Positions 34,800 through 46,835 of a stretch of DNA of 64,000 nucleotides are shown in pieces. The translations under genes were made by a program, and so were the position numbers. Origin of the DNA: Datisca glomerata. Lineage: Eukaryota > Streptophyta > Magnoliopsida > Cucurbitales > Datiscaceae. The DNA is taken from contig QANY01013371.1 of NCBI GenBank assembly GCA_003255025.1, positions 1,013,263 to 1,077,262 of the forward strand, in the 5' to 3' direction. Positions within the stretch are counted from its first letter, which is position 1. Each line of letters begins with the position of its first letter. Below the pieces are notes generated by a model, which saw only the letters and a program-made list of their open reading frames with translations, did not search any database and had not been told where the DNA came from.

Positions 34800-37222
34800 T
34801 CACATGTTTTCCTTTCTTAAGCCGCATCAGTAAAAAATTTCCAAGATGAAGGAAATTATCTTGGCTGAAAGGCGCGGGAGGATGCATAAGAGCAAACAAA
34901 CCCGAAGAAGCAGAATATGTTTCTACTAGGGGAAGGTCCAAACCAGCCTCCAAAACATCTTTTGCTATCTATTTCAAAACTTCAAAAGGAGAAATCTCAA
35001 TAATGTTGAATGCCGAGTGTTCCTAGCCTTTCATATTCTCCATAACCCAACAATAATCCATTTCAAGGAATTTTCCAAACTCAATGACGGGAGATTTTGA
35101 AGAAGCCAAAGCCAGCAATCCAAAAAATCCCTTCCTGGAATCTCCAAAGATTTTAGATTAAGAGGAGAATCAAACCAAATAGCTTGGGAAAATGGCATTT
35201 AAAGAAGAAATGTATGTTGCTTTTCTATCTCCTTTTGACATAAAGTGCAAGTAGGAATTAAATTCATTCCCCTAGATATTAAGTTACCTTTTACAACAAT
35301 GTAATTGTTCGAAACTTTCCAAATAAAGAATTTGAGCTTAGGTCTGATCTTTAGCTTCCACAAACCTGCCCAAACCAAATTCAGATTGTATGATGAGCTA
35401 GATTAACCCTCAGGAGCCTTACCAATTACGTTTCTTTTTAAATCACAGGCTAAGTGATAGCCTGACTTCACCGAATACCGCCCAGACTTGAAAAAAAAAC
35501 CATAAAATATTATCCTCCTTCCCATATTTGCTAATTGGGATATTTAGAATTCTCTCTATCATCTTCTATAAAATTAGAATAAATTTTGCTAACATCCCAC
35601 CCCTCTTGTCGGGAAGAAAAAGGTCCTTGACAAGAAAAAAATCATCTCTTTTGGGGGAAAAATCATCTCTTTTAAAAGACAAAGAACAAGGTAACCAATG
35701 ATCATCTCAAATCCGCACAAAGTTATCATTGCCAATGTTCTATATATCCCGTGAGATAAAAGCTTTTTACCTCCCAACATGCTTCTCCAACCCCAAGAGG
35801 GTTTATAACCCAACTTGGCAGCCATGAAGTTGCCATTTTTAAAGTATTTGCATTTAAGAAAATTAAATAGGAGAGGGGCTTGGTCAGTTAACAATCTCCA
35901 ACCTCACTTTGCAAGCATAGTCAAATTAAAGAGAGTAAGATCTCTAAATCTCAATCCTCCCTTCCATTTAGGCCAAGCCATTGTATCCCAATTGCACCAA
36001 TGTATGCCGGCCTTTTTGTATGTATACTCCACCAATAATCGGAAATATGTTTGCATATGTTTTGACATGAAGAAATAGGGAGCTTGAAACAAGACATGTC
36101 ATAGTTAGGAATGGCTTAAGCAATTGATTTTATCAAATCTCATTGCTTGTTGTAGAAAGATATCGCTCTGACCAACCAGTAATTCTTTTAATGGTTTTGT
36201 TAATGATCTCTTTTTTGGACAGACTGAAATATGAAATTATGCCTAAGTATTTGCTAATAGAGTTACTCCTCTTTATGCCTATAAAATTTTCCAAATCCAG
36301 GCTTATATAGGAAGGAGTATTAGTGCTAAAAAACAAAATACTTTTATCATAATTTATCCTTGACTCAAGGCTCTGCAATATGTAGAGAAAATATTGGTTA
36401 CCATTGAAAAATTCTTTCTATCAGCTTTACAAAAAAAAGAGCATCATCAGCAAAGAAAATATAGGAGATTGATATACATCCCCAAGAAGCGTGAAAGCCA
36501 CTTCATTTCTTCTTATCTTCAGCTTTAATAAATGTAGCAAATAAAGTTTCAGCACATATAATAAATAAATAAGGGGAGAAAGAATCACCTTGCCAAATAC
36601 CACGACTAGGTTAGAGAATGTTCCATGTCTCATCATTGATGATAACGCTATAGGTAACCGAAGAAATACAAGAATATATCCATTTACACCACTTTTCTGG
36701 GAAGCCTAGGTTACGTAAAGTCTCTGACACAAACTGCCACCTTCTGTCGTAAGCTTTCGACATGTCAACTTTTGTGGTTGCCTCCCATTTATTTCTAGCC
36801 TTATGAGTCCTAAGAGAATGAAATATTTCATATATGATAAGAATATTATCCGCAATGAACCTGCCTGGAACAAAACCACTCTGAAGTGGCCTCATAATCT
36901 TGCTTGGAACCAGCTTAAGCCTATTCAAGAGCTTTTTTTAGATGATTTTGTACGAGACATTGCATAAACTAATTTGCTTGAGCTGAGTCATATTTCTCGA
37001 GTTTGGGGACTTGGGAATGAAGACAATGTGGGTAAGATTAATACCACGAGGAAGAGCTCCTGTAGAAAAGAGATCGGAAACCACGGTAATTAACTTATTC
37101 TCTTCAAGATCCCAACATTGATGATAGAAAGTCGCAGAAAAGCCATCTGGCCCAGGAGATTTTTTTAGAGATAGATCAAAAGCTTCCCTCATAATCTCCT
37201 CCTCTGATACTGGTATTGTCAA
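34800..37222 (-). pseudogene. LINE ORF2: reverse transcriptase and zf-RVT end
   Basis: Minus-strand reading: FDLSLKKSPGPDGFSATFYH, TGALPRGINLTHIVFIPKS, LKQISLCNVSYKI (37222-36938), then SGFVPGRFIADNILIIYEIF and KVDMSKAYDR (36928-36611). The catalytic box FADDALFF comes near 36431-36455, then KYLGI and W..R.. segments, and MAWPKWKGGLRFRDLTLFN (about 35950). The end region has W..LW..K..PK.KFF and C.LC..E.E...H (about 35350-35210), the zf-RVT domain. Stops and frameshifts prevent function; the FADD catalytic residues themselves are preserved. Confidence 0.88.
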
Positions 37223-37229
37223 TAAAACC

Positions 37230-37890
37230 TTATCATCCTCACTAAGGATCTAAATCATTAAGAGCAGCTTCCATTGTCTCCATATTTAGGTTAGAAGAGG
37301 GAAAAAGGCTCCTAAAATATCTTTCAACTATGCTTCTTATCTCATTCCTTTCTGTTGTCCATAAACCAGCTTCATTTTCCAATCCCAGAAGTCTATTATT
37401 TCTCCTTCTACTAGACACCTTAGTGTGAAAGAATTTTGTGTTTCGATCCCCTTGCATAAGCTAGTCAGCCCGAACTTCATCTCTCCAATATGTTTCCTCT
37501 TCCTCCATCATTTTTTGAAGATACTGTTCTAGGTCTTTAATGGCCTCCAGATTGACTTCAACATTGTTGTACAACACTTCTAGTAGCTGTTTCAAATTCT
37601 CCATCAAAGTCTTTGAGTTGGCTAATGGAGTTTGACACCTTCAGTTCACGAGCTCAGGTCTTAGAGATCTGAGTTTATTAATCAAAGGTTGTCCAGACGG
37701 AGATAATTTACTATTCCAACTATTTTGAATCAATTCTCTACATCCTTCTACTTCATACGATCTACTATCATACTGAAAAATTGGCTCGGGCTCCCTCACA
37801 TCTTCAGAAGTCACCAGTAAAACTGGGCATGGGCAGTGATAAAGACGAGTTGTATTATACTCTAAAAGCCAATCTATCAAGACTAGACAT
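37230..37890 (-). pseudogene. LINE ORF2: endonuclease-RT linker
   Basis: Reads LEYNTTRLYHCPCPVLLVTS near 37870-37810, the plant L1 segment after the endonuclease. It continues through SWNSKLSP, a helical linker and MQGDRNTKFFHTKVSSRRRN (37457-37398). The latter is the usual 'GDRNTKFFH' marker between endonuclease and RT. It is broken by stops. The solo LTR interrupts it at 37891. Confidence 0.82.
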
Positions 37891-39462
37891 TGTTAGATCG
37901 AGTTTTAAATTTTTGAGAAAAAATAATGAACCACGACCGGTCGTGAGTGGAAAAAAATTCACATAAACTATTTAATCATAGTAAATATAAAATCTATAAT
38001 CATGCATATTTAGATTGACATATTTAGCAGAGGTGGTAATAATATTATACTTTTTTGTATCAGAGAAGTTCTAACTTGGTGGAATCATATTAATTGTCTT
38101 GTCTTCTTCGTTTCTCGTTCTTCGTAGAACTTGAATCAATTTTCACAACAACAACCACTCGTAGGATACAAAAGTGTATTTCAATAGGATGTCGTCAAAA
38201 GTAAAGTGTGGGCTCTCAAAACAACAGAAGAAAAAAATTCTCTTCTTCAACTAGATTTTGGCAACAAAATTGAGGAGAGAGAGAAACTCACTTTTTACTC
38301 TATGTAATCACACACTATGATCAGGATTGTGTCAACACACTCATGGAGGCAACCCTAAGGAAGCAACACGTTTTTTTGTCTGACTCGTGTTATTTCTCAT
38401 TCATGTCCTTCTGAGCTACTTCTGAGACTGAATGGACCCACATGAATAAAGTTATAGCATTCATCGGTGAATTTATCTCGATAAATTCATGACTTATTTA
38501 ATCCTGACATCGTATGACTCCACTATAGGCTCTATACCAAATCAACTCTCGATTCATGCGCGATACATTTTCTATTATTGTAAATAAACACTTTTTTATT
38601 TAACAGTCCACATAATATTTTTCTATGTTTCTCTTCGTGAATATCAGTAACAAGAATGAGATATAAAATTATCAATTTACCCCTCTAGTTGTTATTTCCT
38701 TAACTCGTTTGTTGATTGTGAATAATAAAGACATAACAGTAAATTGTCTCGTAAGATTCACCTTGTCTTACTCAATTATTCATTTCATCGAGTACCTGGC
38801 CAGGATTATTTATTTACACACTCATCAATAAAGCATAAGGTGATATTGTTGCATTTTGCAATCTCGCCATGAATTTCATATCTGTGAATCACGTAACTCC
38901 AACATAGTTAAATCACGATCCCAACAACCGAGATATTGTCCAGCAATTCAAACTCACTTTTTTGGCGCATCAAAGACCGCAAGTAACTAAGTCAAGTTTC
39001 GTATTCATCTCACGAGTAAAGTAATCACGAAAACACCCTTAAGGTTTAAACAATTAGATTTAGAGCTACATAAATGGATTTGCTCCAAGCTAATTTGTTA
39101 CTAGTCTATTCAACATGTTCCATAACATGACTAGGTTAACCGTTAAAGTCTCCACTCCCATGCCCCAAGACTGACAATCATTTGATTCAACCTAACAGTC
39201 GTAATCGGACTCGATTACCTAGTCGTTTCTAAGACTGTGAATAACATTCTGAACTATTTTAAAAGAGTTTGTCTGGAAGTCCCCTCAGTCTTTACTCTTC
39301 TTACGTTGACAATAGTTCTAACACTTGAGTAAATTTAAACACAATTTAATAATAGAAAAACTTACATTCATTCATTAAATTCAGTAATACAAAATGTCTA
39401 AAAAATAATTAAATATTCATAAATAATTATTACACCATATTTATTGGCATAATTCCACGATA
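37891..39462 (-). repeat. Solo Copia LTR, family A (~1.57 kb)
   Basis: Plus strand starts TGTTAGATCGAG and ends near AATTCCACGA. It aligns with 12110-13568 over most of its length, and its last ~110 bp align with 26140-26262. No internal Copia sequence lies next to it; both sides are LINE (endonuclease on the right, linker on the left), so it is a solo LTR inside the LINE. No exact target duplication is visible; decay could explain that. Confidence 0.75.
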
Positions 39463-39464
39463 CG

Positions 39465-39720
39465 TCTATCTAGTTTTTTTCTTTTATAAGCTCATTTCCT
39501 GCTCTCCTGTTACTCCATGTAAATGGTATCCCCACATAACCAATATCAATGTGGTTTCCTTCTCTCATAAACTCGGGGAGGACGGATAAAGAAGCCGGCT
39601 TGCGAATTTGACCTCCCCATTTTTCATAAGAGAAAGATCAAGTCACTGAAGTCACGAAAAATATCACAGTTGTCTTCATATCTCCTAATCCTCTCGCTCA
39701 GCAGCCTGAATTGTTCTCTT
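39465..39720 (-). pseudogene. LINE endonuclease remnant
   Basis: Minus strand reads GGQIRKPASLSVLPEF, then HIDIGYVGIPFTWSNRRAGN and ELIKEK, the C-terminal part of the APE-type endonuclease of plant L1 elements (the 'DLGxxGxxFTWsN' motif). The N-terminal two thirds of the endonuclease are missing, replaced by a direct joint with ORF1 DNA. Confidence 0.78.
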
Positions 39721-39769
39721 TTAACATCATCTTTGAGTACTTGCATAAGAGAAGATCAAGTCACTGAAG

Positions 39770-40440
39770 TCACGAAAAATGCATATTTTTCACCTCATCA
39801 AGAACTTTAACTTCAATAAAGAAGTTACTGTCTTTAATGAGTTCTGCCATTTTAACTTCCTTCTTCTGCTTCCAAAACTTTGCCCAGACGCTCGCCAATG
39901 ATTTCTCCCACTTTACGATTTCTACACTCCAGATGGAGGCAAAAAATCTGTACCCAAAACTTATTCCAAACAAACGCATCAGTTGACAAAGTGGCAATCG
40001 GACACCATTTCTTGACTATAAACATGCTCTCTTCAAATAATCAGAGGCCATTTTCCACAACAAAACACAGAGAAGCTTCGTCTTGGAAAAATATATGGAA
40101 CAATTCCTTGCCAACCTCACTGAAACGTACCTTCCCCTCCAAACTCCAGGCTCTTGATAACGTGTTTTTCAGCCCAACTCCATTATTTTTACGTATCGAA
40201 AATAATTTTCGAAGTCGACACTTATCTATAACTTCAGAAATAGCTTCATCCAGGATAACCAATTCGCAATCCTCTTCGGCTGATAAATCAACTCTGTCTA
40301 GACTTTTATAAAGCTCATCAACTGGATCAAGTCCACTATCTGAGGTATTCTTGTTAATTCGTCAATCCTACCCTCCATAAGGATCAATAAAACAACGTAA
40401 ACATACCGTCTGAAGCAACACCCTCGGTTACCTTGAGGAC
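39770..40440 (-). pseudogene. LINE ORF1 (DUF4283-type)
   Basis: Minus strand: SLDRVDLSAEEDCELVILDE, then AISEVIDKCRLRKLFSIRK, NTLSRAWSLEGKVRF, SEVGKELFHIFFQDEASL, FVVENGLWLFEE, FIVKKWCP, then after a frameshift FWVQIFCLHLECRNREVGEI. This is the DUF4283 RNA-binding-like domain of plant L1 ORF1 proteins. The zinc knuckle that normally follows is absent. Confidence 0.8.
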
Positions 40441-40500
40441 AACCTTTCACTTTGCCTTCTTGCTCTTCACACCAACACCAATTGATGGTAAAGATCACAA

Positions 40501-41640
40501 CTGTCTATGTTTTAGAACATAAACTTTGTTCATCTACATTCCAAGAATTAAACTGAAATAGTGTATTTCCTTTTTGTTAATGTCTATGAAATCTTAATGC
40601 TTTTCATTTAAAATTTACTGTATATTTATTCTACAGTTCGATTGAATAAAAACCATATAGTTATAAAACTCTATACTTAATTAATTTAAAATTTTCTAAT
40701 TCATTATCCATTAAACATTCTACATTCAACAATTTATTGAGAAACAACGCTAAAATCATTCTTTTCAATCGTTCTTTTCAATTTGAACTACGCTTTTAAA
40801 CATTTTAAAATTGTTCTTTTCAATTTGAACTACGCCTTTAAGCAATGTTCTTTCAGATTTGCATCATCCAGACAATACAAATTACATTAGGTCGTATCAA
40901 TTTGGTCATAATAACTATTTATATGTTCTCCTATGTATGTTATATACTTGCCAAAAATTATTGATTCATTTGTTTATAAAATTATCATGACCTATAAATT
41001 GTCTTCATACCTATCACGGCAAAGTCTATCTCTCACACGATAGAATAAATTGTAAGAGGCAATAAATATGAATTGCTCGTGAAATTCTATGTACCAATTA
41101 GATTACACTCATATATGTATAGAGTGGGTGACCTTCCGAGTACCTTAACAAAAAAATAATAAACATTAAGTAGAACTAAAAAGGTAATATTGCATTTTTG
41201 AAATAGAAAGAAAATATTTCGCTGTTATTTTTTCTCGAGAAAATTAAATTAGACTAAAAATTATTTCAAATATAATATATGAAATTTATGACTTCGAATT
41301 TTTTAATTTTTCATTAGTGCAATGCCCGCCCGTAATTTTATACTAGTTTTTTCGAATGGTCTATTTACCATCCCGGTTAACAAGTCAATTATTGGGCTCG
41401 TGTGAAGTTGAATAGTTGTCTCTGCTTGATCCAAACAAAGCCCAAATGTGAACACTCAATGGGAGAGGGGAGTAGTAGACGGAAGCATTGTCCAACTGCA
41501 ACCTCGCTCTCTCATTCTGAATTCTGAACTTTCTTCTTCGTGATAGTCGTCCATCTTCTCCAAGAGAGAGAGATACAATGTTAAATTAGTATTGTAATAT
41601 GAATGTAATATCGGCGAGTCGGAGCTTCTGATGGTGTGCT
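40501..41640. other. Intergenic DNA and promoter of the hydrolase gene
   Basis: AT-rich, with no coding region. The proximal 250 bp contain ATTGGGCTC and AAGCCCAAAT (TGGGCY-type elements common in plant housekeeping promoters), and a CT-rich 5' leader (41500-41570). Three very short upstream ATGs precede the main start (41578, 41599 and 41631). Confidence 0.5.
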
Positions 41641-44600
41641 ATGAGTCTCTCAATTTCATCTTCGTCTTCTTTGTCTTCCGTATCAACGTCTTCTTCGTCC
41701 TCTTCTTCGCCTTCTTCTTCTACGACTTCATGGTTTTCCGGAATTGTCCGAGGACGTTCCGATAGGTCTGCCAGTTTAAAAGCTGGAAACTCCATTTCTG
41801 GCTCTGGAGCAGTAGATCCCGCGGGCCCTGTCGTGCGGAAGAACCAGTTCCGAGGGGTGCTGTTTAAGTATGGCCCCAAGCCAATTCAGGTCAGCGGATC
41901 TTTCTCTAGTAGTCTTGTTCACTGAATAGGACCACAGTATTCATTTTCTAAGCTTCTGATTAGTTTATAAGTTGAACTTGAGTTAACTTTTAGGATTGAA
42001 AGTCGATCTAAGCTCTAATTTGGTCAATGTATGGAGTTGAACTGTAGTGGATGCGGTTTCTCTTAGATGACTTATCCAAAAACAAAAACAAAACCTATAA
42101 GCTTGCGTTTTTTGACTTGTTCCATTTGCAGCGGAAGGAAAACCAGCAGATACGAATTTTTTTACTCTTACTTCTTTGATGGGCCATTGGAATGGCAATT
42201 CGGTTTATGTTAGACTGGAATATGAGTTTTGCATTTCACTGTCATCCTACTTTGTTATTTGTTTTTTCTAAATATTGATGCGTGGTGGCCAAAGGTTAAT
42301 TTATTCCTTTAGGTGTATTTTTTTCCCGTATGATTCTAACCTCGAATATGTCTTGACATCCTTAATCTATTAAGCAAATTGATGTTTGTTTTATCCATAT
42401 GACCACTACTAATTAGTTTAGGGCATTAACCAGTTAGCAAGTTTACTTTAGGGCTGTAACCAGTCGTTATGTGTTTTTTTATCTTCTTTTCTACATGATG
42501 TCTTGCTGATTATTGTCCTCTCTGTTAAAGGTTGCTTTTAAAACAGGTGATTATAGGCAACAGGTTATTTTCATTGGTGGACTCACTGATGGTTTTCTGG
42601 CGACAGAGTACGTCTAGTGCCTTTGGTTCATTAAATTCTTGAAGTTCTATAGTGGTTCCCTGCAATTGTTTTTGTTTTATGAAAAAAGGTGAAATGATCC
42701 TGCAACATTGTCACCGGTCACTGAATTATGCTGGAAACATTAAATTCCTTCGATGCATTACTGTTAGATTATCACTCGTATAGTATTATTTAGAATTTTG
42801 AGTTCCTGATATACCACTCTTCATCTGATGATAGTTACCTAGAACCTCTTGCAATTGCTTTGGAGAATGAAAAATGGTCACTTGTTCAACTACTTCTGTC
42901 ATCATCGTATACTGGATTTGGCACCGCCAGCTTGCAACAAGTAAGTCTTATGTTAAGAATTACCGCTGTCTGGACTCTGGAGAACTCACTTATCTGTTTA
43001 CTTCCCTGTTTCATGCATTTGTTTCTTTCTAATGCACTTATCTGTTTCTAGTGTTTCTAGTTCTAAAACACATTATAGGGCGTTGAATTATTTTGCTAAC
43101 ATTTGGTTCCTTTGGTCTTGGCTTTGACATTGCAATTTTAATTACGACTTAATGATTTCTTTTCCAAAAGATTTCCCAAACGTCAATGTAGGACTACCAA
43201 AACTTGTTTGCACAGTCTTTGCGATCTTGAACTGTAGACAAAACATAACTCGTAAGCCACTGACAAGTGACATATTGGAGATTTCTTGAGTTACCCAAAG
43301 GATGTCCAGGGAAGGACAATAGGCTCGTACCATACTAAGAATTTAATGATAGTTACCAAGTGTGTTGAGCCTGAGCGAACATGCCTTGGACTTTTTAAAG
43401 GTGATTGGTTCATGGTCATCCTCTGATAGCTAATGATTTGAGATCATACAAGTTTCCATCTTTGGCATATTTATTGGACGAAGTTGAGTTGAAACTTGAA
43501 ACTGATGAACAAACTTCAGCCATCTTGTATTATCTTGGTATAATTTTAAGCTTGACTATATTACTATTGCTATAATAATAAATGGTTACCCATTTCATAT
43601 AGGATGCGTTGGAGCTCGACCAGTTGATTAGTTATTTGATCAACAAAGAAGATTCTGAGGGTGTTGTACTACTTGGGCATAGTACTGGCTGTCAGGTTGG
43701 CGCTGAATGCTCGTAAAAGTTGAACCGCACTTAAATTTCACTTGAACTTAGAATCGGCCATTTTCGAATAAGATGAGTTTTCAGTTCTCAGCATGTCTTT
43801 GCAGGATATAGTTCATTATATTGGTACAAATGCTGCATGCTCTCGAGCAGTACGTGCAGCCATTTTGCAGGTAATTAGCTATCTTTAACACCCTGCTCCT
43901 TTTGGTGCAAGTATTGATTGAAATCCCATTTTTTCTAAAATTTACAATTCTTCTTGATATACTCAGGCTCCAGTTAGTGACAGAGAGTACAGAGCAACTC
44001 TTCCTGAAACAGCTACCATGATAGACTTGGCTGCAACTATGATAAGTGAAGGCAGGGGGTCAGAATTAATGCCAAGGGAAGCAGATCCATGTGCTCCCAT
44101 AACTGCCTATAGGCGGGTGTAAAACTATGATATTATTACATTGTGCTGATGCATGCTGACAGGAGAGTGAATTAGATCACAAAGAGTGTATTGTTTTTTT
44201 AATTTTTGTGTACTTCAATTCATCCATTAGGGTAAAACTTAACTAAAGATGTAAAAATCATAAGAGCTATTGATTAATCTGCAAATTATGCCATTTCACA
44301 TCATGCTACATAGCACAAGTGATTGCAACATTTGATGCTATTATTAGTTACTTGCAGGTATCACTCCCTTTGTGCTTACATGGGTGATGATGACATGTTC
44401 AGTTCTGACCTTAGTGATGACCAGCTGAGGTTGAGACTTGGGCATATGGCTAACACACCTTGTCAGGTAGGACATACCTTGTTTGGTTCTCTATTTGCAC
44501 AAAAGTGCGTCTGAAATGTCTATAGCAAGAATATTTGTTGCTAGTTTCTAATTCTGTCACTTGAATTTAGGGACAAGTACACTTATATTTTGTCTAAAGT

Positions 44601-45468
44601 GTTGTCTTTTTCTTTGTATCCTAAGTCCTTGGGGTGAAATTTTCATCCCAATGGCTTACTTAATCCAAAGACAAGCATGACTCTGTTTACATTAGCACCA
44701 GAAGGTTCCTTTTATACTTCTAGTGCATTTTGACTTACGGAATTACTTGGTAATTCATGTTTAACTGCAGATTATTTATTCCATGGCTGATGAATATGTG
44801 CCAGAATATGTTGACAAGGAAGCCTTGGTCAAGAGGTAAGAACATGAACTGTGAAGTGCTACTAAGTGCTAAGTTTATGAGCCAAGTAGCCAACTGCATA
44901 TGCTTCTTGGAATGTTAACTCTGCTTGTTTGATGTGTATTTCCTTTTCTTACTTTGGTGATAAAGACATTGCTAAACAGTGGTTCAGAGTTGAAATTAAT
45001 TTAGCATAATACTTGACTTTGAGAAAGAAGGGCCTTCTATAATATTAGTAAAGGCGCCTTAGCCTATCTATAGTAAGGGGCCTTTCCTTGCTTTAGAAAG
45101 ATTGCAGGGTGTTTAGGCTTGACTAAGAGAATATATAGGGCTTTTCTCGTTTAGTATTGCTTTGGCTTCGTATCTTGGTGCTTGAAGAAAGAGAGTGTTA
45201 AACGAATACACGTCTCTTTCAACCTGGTGCTTCATGCCGGGGGGAGAGGGCCAGAGAGAGAGAGAATCAACGGGTACTTAATTTATTCACTTGAAAGCTT
45301 CATTTCTTGAACTTGTGCAGATTGTGTAGAGCAATGGGTGGTGCTGAGAAAGTAGAAATTGAATATGGGAATCACTCTCTTTCTAATAGAGTTCACGAAG
45401 CTGTACATGCCATTATTGACTTCGTCAAAAGAGAGGGACCTAAGGGCTGGGATGATCCGTGGAATTAG
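41641..45468 (+). CDS. UPF0613/DUF1749 alpha/beta-hydrolase (nine exons)
   Basis: Exons: 41641-41889, 42531-42607, 42835-42940, 43603-43695, 43805-43870, 43967-44112, 44358-44466, 44771-44835, 45321-45468. Phases join cleanly and give about 352 aa. The Ser-rich N-terminus (residues 4-29) leads to VRKNQFRGVLFKYGPKPIQ; the nucleophile elbow GHSTG puts the catalytic Ser near residue 171. Likely Asp 289 lies in MADEYVPEYV and His 322 in YGNHSLS, completing the triad. The protein ends KGWDDPWN, as plant homologues do (from memory). Length is normal for the family. The substrate in plants is unknown to me; a fungal member, SidJ, is described as a siderophore esterase. Exon 6 needs a GC donor (AG|GCGGGT) for the usual YRYHS junction; a GT donor 6 nt downstream would add two residues. 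The start at 41641 is chosen because it gives the usual N-terminus, and no in-frame upstream ATG is seen. It is the only intact gene between 1 and 60 kb. Confidence 0.93.
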
Positions 45469-46835
45469 TATGCCTCTACTTCTTTTGTTACTTCTTTTAT
45501 GGTTTCCTATCTTCTTTTTGTTATTTCACTATTTTTATTCTCCTCAGATTTGTTTATCTTTCACTATTCTTTGAAGAGTGTAATTTATCTGCACAAGTAA
45601 ACTTGTTTTAAGCTATGATAAGACTGATGCGTTTTCATTTGATAAGTTACAAATTCTAATGGATTGAGAATGGGGGAACTCGAACTCTAGGGTGGGCATG
45701 GGAATTTATCCTGAGTTATTGGAAAGAAACTTTATGACTTTCTATTAATGTCTAATAACTTCTCATATGATTTGCAAGTGAGGTAATGATATAGAAAGAG
45801 AGAGAAAAAGGGTGGTTTAACACTGTTTTGTTTACCTTCGACACCTCTATGTTTCTCTATCTGGCAATGTTACTCACTTGCACCTTGGAAACACCTGTGT
45901 AAATATCTAACCTCAGAAAAAGCATAACCAGATTCAAAGAGTGCACATCAGACTGTGGAGAGATTAAAATCCCATCATTGGTTTCCTGAGAAGCAGGGCA
46001 AAGTTTTAATAACTTTCAGCGTTGTTCAGTTCTCCGTACCTTCGCTAAAGAGTAATGGAAAAGGTGGAAGCTGATGATGGTAAGTCATTGTTGGGCTGTT
46101 GAAGAATGTCATTGTCGGTATCACTTCATTATGTCTCATAGTTTTTCCACGATGTGATGTGTAAAATAATTTTGTTTGAGAGCTGGCAAATCTTTGAAAA
46201 ACGTACAGTAGAAAATGTTCAGATTCAATCTTAGAAAAAGACGAAACAAAAGAAATAAAAATTAAAAAACTTAAAAAAAATGTCGTGTTATTTGAGCACA
46301 TGTACCCAAGATAATCATGGTCATCCATTTTTTGTTTGACGGTCACAATTTAAAAATCATTTTTTGATTGACAGCCACAATTTAAAAAATATAACCCTTT
46401 CCGTTTCTTCTATTTCCATTTCTGTGGACGTTTTAACCACATCGTCGTTTTCGGACCTCTTGTCGTGTTGAGACGACAATCCTCCACATGCATTATGGTT
46501 TCCTGCCAGCTCTTTGTACAGCGAAAACCGTACCTTACCCACCAATCTCCCAATGCTATATTGCATATACATTGTTTCTATTCTAGTTAATATCTCTCTC
46601 CAGAGCTGTTGCCCAATGAGAAAAAAAGAAATTATTTGTAGGAGTTTCCTAATTGGGTTCGACGTGTTTCCTGTTGCTATTTATTGTGTAAAAGCCATAT
46701 GGCGTGATGTTACCTTTTCTTATTGTAAAATTGGTCTCCAACATGAAGTAGAACCACTGCAAATGTTAAACTAAGCTATGAAAGTATATGTATTGACAGG
46801 ACCGTGCATTCTAGTCCATTATGATCTGGCGTAAC
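45469..46835. other. 3' flank of the hydrolase gene, no gene
   Basis: Contains the hydrolase 3'UTR (T-rich 45470-45600) and then noncoding DNA. Open frames at 46026-46346 and 46514-46774 have no recognisable family. The stretch ends at the start of the Copia LTR. Confidence 0.5.

Larger units (their letters stand above)
34792..40500 (-). mobile_element. L1-type LINE, interrupted by a solo LTR
   Basis: The minus-strand element runs in the order ORF1 (40420-39800), endonuclease remnant (39670-39465), [LTR-A 37891-39462], spacer to RT (37890-37230), RT (37222-36380), and zinc-finger C-terminus (to about 35100). It ends with a short T-run (34794-34800, poly(A) in element sense) that abuts a broken Copia integrase. 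All ORFs contain stops. The size and order are those of plant L1 LINEs. Confidence 0.85.

Noticed and set aside
41586..41879. 97-aa minus-strand ORF with an acidic tract
   Set aside because: Shadow of exon 1 of the hydrolase gene; the acidic run is the complement of the Ser codons.
46026..46774. Possible small genes between the hydrolase and the Copia LTR
   Set aside because: No recognisable domain, codon pattern or splice structure; short frames expected by chance.
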